Assembly: GCA_946480345.1 (NCBI GenBank)
Contig: CAMLJR010000071.1
Coordinates: forward strand, 1-13,495
DNA from: an uncultured Spongiibacteraceae bacterium
GTDB lineage: Bacteria; Pseudomonadota; Gammaproteobacteria; Pseudomonadales; CAMLJR01
Length of the DNA stretch: 13,495 nucleotides
Reading direction: 5' to 3'
Shown: positions 7,208-13,495 of the stretch, in pieces
Numbering within the stretch: position 1 is the stretch's first letter
Layout of the letters: every line of letters starts with the position of its first letter
Made by a program: the position numbers and the translations under genes
Notes under the pieces: model-generated
Told to the model about the DNA's origin: nothing
The model's input: the letters and a program-made list of their open reading frames with translations, nothing else
Database searches by the model: none

Positions 7208-9145
7208 ATGCCCGGTCGATCAGAGAGATTCTTTTCCGGCGGTAGATGGCGTCTGCGCAAATGCGTCGTGTTATCCGTTATCGCTTCCGGCATCGCCCAC
7301 GCCAGCGCGACATCGCGAGAATTAGCGACACTGACGCTGGAACAACTCGCCGATATTGAAATCACATCCGTCTCCAAAACAGCCGAGCCGCTCGGTCAGG
7401 CAGCAGCACCGATCTTTGTCATAACACGCGACGATATTCTTCGCTCAGGCGCACGTAGCGTTCCCGAAATGCTGCGATTAGCGCCGAATCTCCACGTGGC
7501 GCAGACCAGCAGCAGTGCCTACGCCATCACGGCGCGTGGTTTGAATGGCAATCCGCAATTGCAAAATTTTGCGAATAAATTATTAGTCCTGATCGACGGC
7601 CGCAGTGTGTACACGCCGCTGTTTTCCGGCGTGTATTGGGATATGCAGGATGTGTTGCCCGACGATATCGAGCGCATCGAGGTCATCAGCGGGCCGGGCG
7701 CGACGCTGTGGGGCGCCAACGCGGTTAATGGCGTAATTAACATCATTACGCGCAGCGCCGACCAATCGCAGGGCGGCGTAGTGGATGTCGGCGGCGGCAA
7801 TCTGGAGCGCGGTGGCAGCATGCGTTACGGCGCGGTCAGTAACGATGTCGCTTATCGCGTGTATGCAAAATCGGCCAGTTACGAACCCAGCATGTCGGCA
7901 TCCGGCGACGAGAACGACGATGAGTGGTCGCGTGCGCAGGCGGGTTTTCGAATTAACTGGGCGGCCGGTGCCGATCGTTTCAATCTTCAGGGCGATATGT
8001 CCAACGGCACCGAGGCGCAACCGACGCCCGGCAATACCGAAACCAGTGGCGTTAATCTGCTCGCGCGCTGGCAGCGTTCGCTTGCAGGTGGCGGCGCGTT
8101 GCAGGTGCAAACGTATATCGACCGAATGGGGCGCTGGAACACTGGCGATAACAGCGGTTTCGATGTCGAAACATACGATCTCGAAGTGCAACACGAACTA
8201 CCCGTACTCGCGGCGAATGAAATCATCTGGGGTGTGGGTTATCGGATCGCCCGTTATGCAATCGATCCGCAAATCACGCCGGTGACCTCCCTCCGTTTTG
8301 TGCCGCGCTCGGACTCGTTGCAGCTGTCGAATATCTTTATCGAAGATACGCTGACCATTAACCGGCAATTGAAGCTGGCGCTCGGCGTCAAACTGGAAAA
8401 GGCGAGCGACGCGGATCTGGCGACGATGCCGAACGTCCGTCTTGCATGGAACCCGTCCGCCTCGACGACCATTTGGTCATCGGCATCGAAGGCCGCGCGC
8501 ACCGCGACACCATTCGATCGCGATGTGGTAGAAACGCTCGGCGGTGTTTTATTTTTAACGGGCGACAAGAACTTCAAAAACGAAGAAGTCACGGTGTATC
8601 AAATCGGCTATCGCACGCAGGCGATACGCAATATGTCGTTATCGATTACCGTGTTCAAAAACGTCTACGATAATTTGCGCAGTATTGAATTCAGCCCCGG
8701 CGGTTTACCGTTGCATTGGGATAATCGTATGGAAGGCAGTGCGGTTGGCGCGGATATCTGGGCGTCTTATCAAGTGTTGCCGACGTGGCGGCTCAGTGCT
8801 GGGTGGAGCGGTTTGCGCAAGAACCTTCGTTACGAACATGGCAGCAGTGAACTTGGCGGGCTGGCGCAGGCGGGGAATGATCCGTCGAGCCGTGTGTTGC
8901 TGCGCTCGTCCGTCGATATTTCGCCGACCACCACCTTCGATATGACGCTGCGCGGTGTGCGCGAATTACCGGATCCTCAGGTGTCCGGTTATGTCGACCT
9001 GAGCGCGCGCCTTGGTTGGCGTGTTAGTCCCAGCTGGTCGATCGCGTTGACTGGCGAAAACCTGCTGCGCTCGCGCCATCAGGAATTTACCGATGGCAGT
9101 TATGTTCGGCGCGGCGTGTTCGCCGAGACAGAGTGGCGATTCTGA
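7208..9145 (+). CDS. TonB-dependent outer-membrane receptor
   Basis: This 645-residue protein should be an outer-membrane barrel that binds a ligand and uses TonB energy to import or sense it. A signal peptide is visible: basic residues near 14-18, a hydrophobic core about 19-29, and likely cleavage after HASA (about 31-34). The plug follows, with LTLEQLADIEITSVSK near 42-57 and the typical VFVITRDDI-type segment (here PIFVITRDDILRSGA). Then come RGLNG, the LVLIDGRSVYTPLFSGVYW region, IERIEVISGPGATLWGANAV and NGVINIITR, all family hallmarks. The rest is rich in alternating aromatic and polar strands and ends in WRF, the usual barrel-terminal phenylalanine. The length is compact for the family. 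There is no long N-terminal signalling domain of the FecA type. Its stop overlaps the next gene by one base, placing it in one operon with the YfiR-like and kinase genes. The ligand is unknown; related receptors are often annotated as vitamin B12 or colicin receptors without proof. Confidence 0.94.
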   Translation: MPGRSERFFSGGRWRLRKCVVLSVIASGIAHASATSRELATLTLEQLADIEITSVSKTAEPLGQAAAPIFVITRDDILRSGARSVPEMLRLAPNLHVAQTSSSAYAITARGLNGNPQLQNFANKLLVLIDGRSVYTPLFSGVYWDMQDVLPDDIERIEVISGPGATLWGANAVNGVINIITRSADQSQGGVVDVGGGNLERGGSMRYGAVSNDVAYRVYAKSASYEPSMSASGDENDDEWSRAQAGFRINWAAGADRFNLQGDMSNGTEAQPTPGNTETSGVNLLARWQRSLAGGGALQVQTYIDRMGRWNTGDNSGFDVETYDLEVQHELPVLAANEIIWGVGYRIARYAIDPQITPVTSLRFVPRSDSLQLSNIFIEDTLTINRQLKLALGVKLEKASDADLATMPNVRLAWNPSASTTIWSSASKAARTATPFDRDVVETLGGVLFLTGDKNFKNEEVTVYQIGYRTQAIRNMSLSITVFKNVYDNLRSIEFSPGGLPLHWDNRMEGSAVGADIWASYQVLPTWRLSAGWSGLRKNLRYEHGSSELGGLAQAGNDPSSRVLLRSSVDISPTTTFDMTLRGVRELPDPQVSGYVDLSARLGWRVSPSWSIALTGENLLRSRHQEFTDGSYVRRGVFAETEWRF

Positions 9146-9723
9146 TGCTGCGCACCGATCAACAAAACCTGCGCAAATTCGCGCTGGCGGCGATGATCAG
9201 CCTGCTGTTTTCATTTTCGTCACTCGCTAAAGCCAATGAGCGTTCGCTCGAATATCAAGTAAAAGCCACCTACCTCTATAAATTCCAGCCCTTTGTCGAC
9301 TGGCCACCAAGTGCATTTCCTACCGACGACACGCCGATCGTTATTTGCATTGCCGGTCGCGATCCGTTCGGTGCATCGATTGACCGTGCAATATCCGACG
9401 TAAAAATCGGGTCGCGAGCTGTTGTTCTAAACAGACTTGCCGCTCGCAGCGAAGAATTGCCGTGTCATATTTTGTTTATCGGTGGATCGCAAACCACGAT
9501 AAAACGCTGGCTGGAGCAAGTGCGAGAAAAGCCGGTGCTGACGGTTACCGAACAAGAGGCGAACAGTAACGAAACAGGAATCATAAATTTTGTGAACGTC
9601 AACGGACGTATACGCTTTGAAGTCGATAACGTGCGTGCCCGCGAAGCGGGATTGATACTCAGCACTAAATTGCTGGCGTTGGCGACCGCAGTTAAAGCAG
9701 TGCCGCAGCGGGCCAGTTTATGA
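9145..9723 (+). CDS. YfiR-family (DUF4154) periplasmic signalling protein
   Basis: I chose the ATG at 9145, which shares its A with the receptor's TGA (TGATG), a common coupled arrangement; a GTG at 9133 is an in-frame alternative adding four residues. The product is 192 residues. It has a signal peptide with hydrophobic core AAMISLLFSFSSLA and likely cleavage after AKA. Next comes the family opening EYQVKATYLYKFQPFVDWP, then VICIAGRDPFG, LPCHILFIGGS, PVLTVTEQE, IINFVNVNGRIRFEV and a final AGLILSTKLLALA. Only two cysteines occur in the mature part (in VICIAG and LPCHI). They probably pair, while the second disulfide of Pseudomonas YfiR has no counterpart. YfiR is known to inhibit the diguanylate cyclase YfiN from the periplasm. 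Here the downstream partner, overlapping by four bases (ATGA), is a histidine kinase with a YfiN-like periplasmic part, so control of that kinase is the likely role. The family call is strong; the partner is inferred. Confidence 0.92.
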   Translation: MLRTDQQNLRKFALAAMISLLFSFSSLAKANERSLEYQVKATYLYKFQPFVDWPPSAFPTDDTPIVICIAGRDPFGASIDRAISDVKIGSRAVVLNRLAARSEELPCHILFIGGSQTTIKRWLEQVREKPVLTVTEQEANSNETGIINFVNVNGRIRFEVDNVRAREAGLILSTKLLALATAVKAVPQRASL

Positions 9724-11486
9724 GTGGATTATCCCTAACTAAAGCGCGCACGTTACCGCTGATTGCCGGCGTCACAGCGGTGGCGTTATTACTCGCAGGA
9801 ATTTTTGCGGTTGTGTGGGAAGAGAGAGCATTTCACAGCGAAAAAATCGCTAGCGCGAATTCGCAGGCACAGCTGCTCGCGTCGATTGTCACCGCAGCCC
9901 TCGCGTTTCACAGCGGTAGCGAAGTGCAGGAATATCTCGATGCGCTGCAAACCGACACCGATGTGGAAGCAGCCTCGATTTACGATATCGAAGGCAAACC
10001 GATTGCATCCTTCGCGCGTAAAGGTGCGATGCCGCCGGCGCACCTGACTCAGATTTCGTTACCGCTTCTGCAAAAAAATACCTTGACGATTACCGCACCG
10101 ATTCAACAACGCGGTATGGCGATGGGCACGGTGTATATCCGAAAACAAATGGAACCGTTGCAGCGACGGCTCGCCGTATATGCGGTTGTTGTTGTGTTCA
10201 CGGTGTTAGCCGCGCTGATCTTATTGGTATTAACGCTGGCGTACATCGCACAAAGAAAATCGGCGAACGAACTTGAATTGCGCGCAGCCGCGTTGGTGTT
10301 GTCTAACGAACAGTTACAAACCCAAAGTGCTCAACGCGAAAAAGCCGAGGCCGCCTTGCGCACTGCGCAAAAAATGGAAGCGATGGGCCGCATGACCGGA
10401 GGTCTCGCGCATGACTTCAATAATCTGCTGCACGTACTGAAATTAAATCTGACGGCATTGCTGTGGTCGACTGGAGCGGCGGCAAATAATCCCGCACGCG
10501 AGCCCATCGATATTTGCTTGAGAGCGATCGATCGCGGCGCCAGCTTAGTACAGCAATTGCTGGCGTTCGGACGCCGGCAGCCGTTGTCGCCACGTCCCTT
10601 CGATGTGAACGCGCTGATCGAGCAAACCGCTCAATTGATGTATCCGATTCTCGGTACCCGTATCGAGCTGCGCATGCAGTTATCGATGCAACCCTGCATG
10701 GCAGTCGCCGATCCGCATCAATTGGAAAACGCCGTACTGAATCTTGCGATTAACGCGCGCGATGCGATGGCTGAGGGCGGCACGCTGACCATCAGCACAT
10801 CGAAAGAACATATCGACCACGAGGATCATCTGCGTGTTGGCGATTATGCGGTTATCACACTGCGCGACACCGGCAGCGGTATTCCACCGGAATTGCTCGA
10901 CAAAATATTCGAGCCATTTTTCTCGACGAAGGGCGTCGGCAAAGGTTCAGGTCTGGGGTTGTCGCAGGTTTACGGATACATCAAACAATCGGGCGGTGGC
11001 GTTCGTATTCACAGTGATGAAGGGAAGGGTACGCAGGTCACGTTGTTGTTGCCGTGGGCTGAAGCTGTCGAGCAAAAAGAGATAAACCCACCCGAATCGA
11101 ACACAGAAAAATTACCGTCGGCACTAACGATGCTGATTGTCGAGGATGAGCCGCTGGTGCTGCGTTCGGCGGAAACCTTGATTCAAGGATTCGGCGTCAA
11201 AACGCTGTCTGCTACCGACGGTAATGCCGCACTCGCATTGCTGCAAAGCGATCGTCACATCGATATTTTGTTTTCGGATATTTTGCTGCCCGGCGGTCTC
11301 AATGGATTACAGATTGCGAAAAAAGCATTGGAGTTGCGGCCGTCGATTAAGGTGCTGTTGACCTCGGGGTATGCGGAACAGGAAATCGTCGGTAGTGAAG
11401 ACATGCTGGCATTCCCATTGTTGAGTAAGCCTTACGGTCCCGCGAATCTGATTGTTGAACTGAAGAAGCTGAAAGTCATGCACTGA
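9720..11486 (+). CDS. Hybrid sensor histidine kinase with CHASE8-type periplasmic domain
   Basis: This 588-residue inner-membrane kinase starts inside the preceding stop (ATGA). Membrane helices lie at about 12-33 and 152-177. The region between them (about 39-145) looks like CHASE8: QLLASIVTAALAF, a helix ending in DTDVEAASIYD, GKPIASF, and GMAMGTVYIRK. A short coiled coil (about 180-215) leads to the dimerisation helix, with phosphoacceptor H231 in GGLAHDFNNLL. The ATPase domain shows the N box (N341-D348, key N345), DTGSGIP, FEPFFSTKG and GSGLGLS. A C-terminal receiver (about 470-585) has D476 and E477, phosphoacceptor D520 (LFSDILLPGG), T548 and K570, all intact. No PAS or Hpt domain is present, and no response-regulator gene follows. 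The phosphate may go to a distant Hpt protein, or the receiver may be self-regulatory. Translational coupling to the YfiR-like gene suggests the two proteins act together. Confidence 0.93.
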   Translation: MSGLSLTKARTLPLIAGVTAVALLLAGIFAVVWEERAFHSEKIASANSQAQLLASIVTAALAFHSGSEVQEYLDALQTDTDVEAASIYDIEGKPIASFARKGAMPPAHLTQISLPLLQKNTLTITAPIQQRGMAMGTVYIRKQMEPLQRRLAVYAVVVVFTVLAALILLVLTLAYIAQRKSANELELRAAALVLSNEQLQTQSAQREKAEAALRTAQKMEAMGRMTGGLAHDFNNLLHVLKLNLTALLWSTGAAANNPAREPIDICLRAIDRGASLVQQLLAFGRRQPLSPRPFDVNALIEQTAQLMYPILGTRIELRMQLSMQPCMAVADPHQLENAVLNLAINARDAMAEGGTLTISTSKEHIDHEDHLRVGDYAVITLRDTGSGIPPELLDKIFEPFFSTKGVGKGSGLGLSQVYGYIKQSGGGVRIHSDEGKGTQVTLLLPWAEAVEQKEINPPESNTEKLPSALTMLIVEDEPLVLRSAETLIQGFGVKTLSATDGNAALALLQSDRHIDILFSDILLPGGLNGLQIAKKALELRPSIKVLLTSGYAEQEIVGSEDMLAFPLLSKPYGPANLIVELKKLKVMH

Positions 11487-11522
11487 TTTTTTATCGTGGG
11501 CTATCAAAATTATTTTCAGTAT

Positions 11523-12641
11523 TCACCCCATCAACGCCACGCTTTTCACCTGCGCGTATACCTCGGCGCCGTGATTCAAATCTAACAGTGCCACTGAGCG
11601 GCGCGTGATGCGAGCGAGAATAATCGAGCCTCCGACATCAAGCCGCAGCAATGCCTGCGCGCTTTGTCCTTGTGTCGAAGGCGATGGCGATAGCGGCTCG
11701 ATATCGACGATACGCGCCGACAGCACGTTAGTGATCGATGTGTTCTGCGGCCGCTCAAGCGCAATCGATACATCGCGCGCGAGAATGCGCACACGCACCG
11801 GATGACCCATCGGCAACTCGCGGAAAGCGACGGTTAGTTGTCCGTTCGGCACTGCTATCTGAGTTAAATGAAATTCGCGATCATGGCCGCTGACATGCCC
11901 TTCGATGATTGCACTCGCTTCATCCTGCTGCGCCAGCGGCAAATCAGCGCGCGTCAGCATCTCGTTCAACTCACCCTGCGCAATAACGCGGCCGTTGTCG
12001 ATCAGCACCAGATGATCGGCGAGCTGCGCTACTTCCGACGGCGAATGGCTCACATAAATTACCGGCATATCGAGCCGATCGTGCAGTTGTTCGAGATACG
12101 GCAGTATTTCGGCGCGGCTGTTCACGTCGAGGCTTGCCAGAGGTTCATCCATTAACAGCAATTGCGGACTGCACAACAGCGCGCGTGCAATCGCAACGCG
12201 CTGGCGCTGGCCACCGGATAAGGTGTCCGGCATTTGCGTAAGCAGCGGTGCAACGCCGAGCAGATCCACAACTTCATCGAACGCGAGCCGACGCTGCTGG
12301 GCGGTAATGCGTTTGAATCCGTATTCGAGATTGCCGCGCACATTCAAGTGCGGAAATAAACTGGCTTCCTGAAATACATAACCGAGCGCACGCCGATGCG
12401 TTGGCAAAAACTGTTCTTCATCCTGCCAGACAGTGCCGTTAACGCGCACGAAACCATTGGGTGTTTTTTCGAGACCGGCGATACAACGCAGCAACGTGGT
12501 TTTTCCGCAGCCCGAATTGCCGAACAGCGCCGTGATACCGCTGCCGGGGATTTCGATATCCACATCGAGTACAAAAGAATTGAGCGCCAGGTTGAAACGC
12601 GCGGCGATATGTTTTTGCGCCGTATTCGCGGAATGTCTCAT
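11523..12641 (-). CDS. modC: ModC, molybdate ABC transporter ATP-binding protein
   Basis: ModC hydrolyses ATP on the cytoplasmic face to drive molybdate uptake through ModB. I chose the ATG at 12641, which overlaps the modB stop as ATGA and gives 372 residues, near the family's usual length (352 in E. coli). A longer frame reaching 12728 would lie within modB and is unlikely. Walker A is GNSGCGKT (41-48), the Q loop has Q91, the signature is LSGGQRQR (141-148), Walker B is LLLMDEP (161-167), and the switch histidine is H199. After the ATPase domain, residues about 302-368 form a Mop-type molybdate-binding domain (TNVLSARIVDIEP, then ALLRLDVGG and ILARITRRS). This domain separates ModC from sugar or sulfate ATPases. 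The gene is the last of modABC and converges on the kinase gene with only 36 bases between stops. Confidence 0.95.
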   Translation of the reverse strand: MRHSANTAQKHIAARFNLALNSFVLDVDIEIPGSGITALFGNSGCGKTTLLRCIAGLEKTPNGFVRVNGTVWQDEEQFLPTHRRALGYVFQEASLFPHLNVRGNLEYGFKRITAQQRRLAFDEVVDLLGVAPLLTQMPDTLSGGQRQRVAIARALLCSPQLLLMDEPLASLDVNSRAEILPYLEQLHDRLDMPVIYVSHSPSEVAQLADHLVLIDNGRVIAQGELNEMLTRADLPLAQQDEASAIIEGHVSGHDREFHLTQIAVPNGQLTVAFRELPMGHPVRVRILARDVSIALERPQNTSITNVLSARIVDIEPLSPSPSTQGQSAQALLRLDVGGSIILARITRRSVALLDLNHGAEVYAQVKSVALMG

Positions 12642-13321
12642 CGCATCACCCGCGCATGACGATCGTTGACCAGATACAGCGCCAACAGCGTAAAAAACGA
12701 AAACGCGAGCATGCCGGCGGCGAGCCAATGTGCCTGCGCATATTCGAGCGATTCGACATGATCGTAAATCGCTACCGATAGCACTTTGGTCGAGCCCGGA
12801 ATATTGCCGCCGATCATTAACACCACACCGAATTCACCGACGGTATGCGCAAACGCGAGCACGGTGGCGCTCAATAAACCATTGCGCGCCAGCGGCAGCG
12901 CGATGCTGAGCGCGCGATCCCACGGCCCCGCGCGCAATGTTGCGGCGACTTCAAACGGCCGACGACCGATGCTTTCGAATGCATTCTGGATTGGCTGCAA
13001 CGCGAAAGGCAGCGAATACAGACACGACGCAATCACCAGACCGGAAAAGGTAAACGGCAATGTGCCGATGCCGAGCGTTTGCGTAAATTGCCCGACCGCG
13101 CCGTGCGGACCCAGCAGCAGCAATAAATAAAAGCCGAGCACGGTCGGCGGCAATATCAGTGGCATCGCGAATAACGCGGATAGCGGCTGCTTCATCCACG
13201 AACGCGTGCGTGCCAGCCACCAGCCGAGCGGAATCGTAAATATCATCAGCAATAACGTGACCGTCGTCGCGAGCCGCAGTGTGAGCCAGATCGGTTGCCA
13301 GTCGAGTGTGGAGATGTTCAA
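12638..13321 (-). CDS. modB: ModB, molybdate ABC transporter permease
   Basis: ModB is the inner-membrane channel subunit of the molybdate importer. The 227 residues are of normal length and contain about five hydrophobic helices (roughly 11-36, 48-71, 88-111, a segment around the GEFGVVLMIGG motif, and one near the C-terminus). The cytoplasmic EAA loop that docks ModC is EVAATLRAGPWDRALSIALP. The motif HTVGEFGVVLMIGGNIPG is highly typical of ModB. The start is a TTG, supported by AAGGA six bases upstream that overlaps the modA stop. No ATG lies at the N-terminus in this frame. The stop overlaps the modC ATG by four bases. Confidence 0.96.
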   Translation of the reverse strand: MNISTLDWQPIWLTLRLATTVTLLLMIFTIPLGWWLARTRSWMKQPLSALFAMPLILPPTVLGFYLLLLLGPHGAVGQFTQTLGIGTLPFTFSGLVIASCLYSLPFALQPIQNAFESIGRRPFEVAATLRAGPWDRALSIALPLARNGLLSATVLAFAHTVGEFGVVLMIGGNIPGSTKVLSVAIYDHVESLEYAQAHWLAAGMLAFSFFTLLALYLVNDRHARVMR

Positions 13322-13327
13322 CGGGTG

Positions 13328-13332
13328 TCCTT
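13328..13332 (-). promoter_or_regulatory. Ribosome binding site fixing the TTG start of modB
   Basis: AAGGA on the minus strand overlaps the modA TAA (13333-13331) and ends six bases before the TTG at 13321. This spacing supports the unusual start codon and suggests translational coupling between modA and modB. Confidence 0.6.
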
Positions 13333-13495
13333 ATCGCGCAGATGAAGTATCGGAAACTTCATAACCCAATTCGCGAATCACGGCAGCCGCAGCCGGCGAT
13401 CGCAGAAAATCGAGAAACGATTTTGCCGCTGCGAAATTAGCGGCGCGTTGCAATTGCACAGCGGCTTGGTCGATAGGTTGATGCAGATTCGACGG
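13331..13495 (-). CDS. modA: ModA, molybdate-binding periplasmic protein, C-terminal end only
   Basis: The last 54 codons are visible and run in from the right edge to a TAA at 13333-13331. They read HQPIDQAAVQLQRAANF, then AKSFLDFLRSPAAAAVIRELGYEV. This matches the end of ModA proteins, where a Q-A/G-A-V strand is followed by a conserved FLDFLxSPxAxxxIxxxGY helix. ModA would be the exported molybdate-binding protein that feeds ModBC. Its N-terminus, signal peptide and any ModE operator lie outside the window. The position directly before modB confirms the call. Confidence 0.88.
   Translation of the reverse strand, partial: PSNLHQPIDQAAVQLQRAANFAAAKSFLDFLRSPAAAAVIRELGYEVSDTSSAR

Noticed and set aside
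7583..8194. Minus-strand frame of about 200 codons opposite the TonB receptor gene.
   Set aside because: It lies wholly within well-supported receptor plug and barrel sequence and has no recognisable motif.
12642..12728. An N-terminal extension of ModC by 29 codons.
   Set aside because: It would lie inside modB. The ATG at 12641 overlaps the modB stop as ATGA and gives the normal ModC length.

Overview
The window reads as a chromosomal segment of a Gram-negative bacterium, most likely a gammaproteobacterium. The support is an outer-membrane TonB-dependent receptor, a YfiR-type periplasmic protein, ModABC, a cAMP-CRP-like regulator, and moderately GC-rich coding sequence. I cannot name a genus. 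No tRNA, rRNA, CRISPR array, insertion sequence or phage gene is visible. Gene packing is tight, and no gene-free stretch reaches 300 bases.

Layout. (1) 1-4088, minus strand: a two-gene unit in which a CHASE2-domain class III nucleotide cyclase (4088 to 2040) precedes an exported FecR-domain/TPR protein (2001 down past the left edge). (2) 4227-4865, plus strand: a Crp/Fnr-family regulator with an intact cAMP-type phosphate-binding cassette, divergent from the cyclase. (3) 5065-6972, plus strand: a solitary Baeyer-Villiger flavin monooxygenase of the 4-hydroxyacetophenone monooxygenase size class. It has an FNR-box-like palindrome upstream and a strong intrinsic terminator downstream. (4) 7208-11486, plus strand: three overlapping genes encoding a TonB-dependent receptor, a YfiR-family (DUF4154) periplasmic protein and a CHASE8-type hybrid histidine kinase. 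(5) 11523-13495, minus strand: the molybdate transporter genes modA (C-terminal end only), modB and modC, convergent with the kinase.

How the parts may work together. Two envelope-to-cytoplasm signalling modules dominate. In the first, an exported FecR/TPR protein could present an envelope signal to the periplasmic CHASE2 domain of the cyclase, whose product could be read by the divergent Crp-like protein. The cyclase keeps its metal and transition-state residues but has replaced both positions that normally select the purine base, so its product is uncertain. The second module resembles the Pseudomonas YfiBNR system with the output exchanged. YfiR normally acts on the CHASE8-type periplasmic part of the diguanylate cyclase YfiN. 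Here a YfiR-like protein is translationally coupled to a kinase with a YfiN-like periplasmic region, and a TonB receptor takes the outer-membrane position. These functional links are inferences from domain content and gene order.
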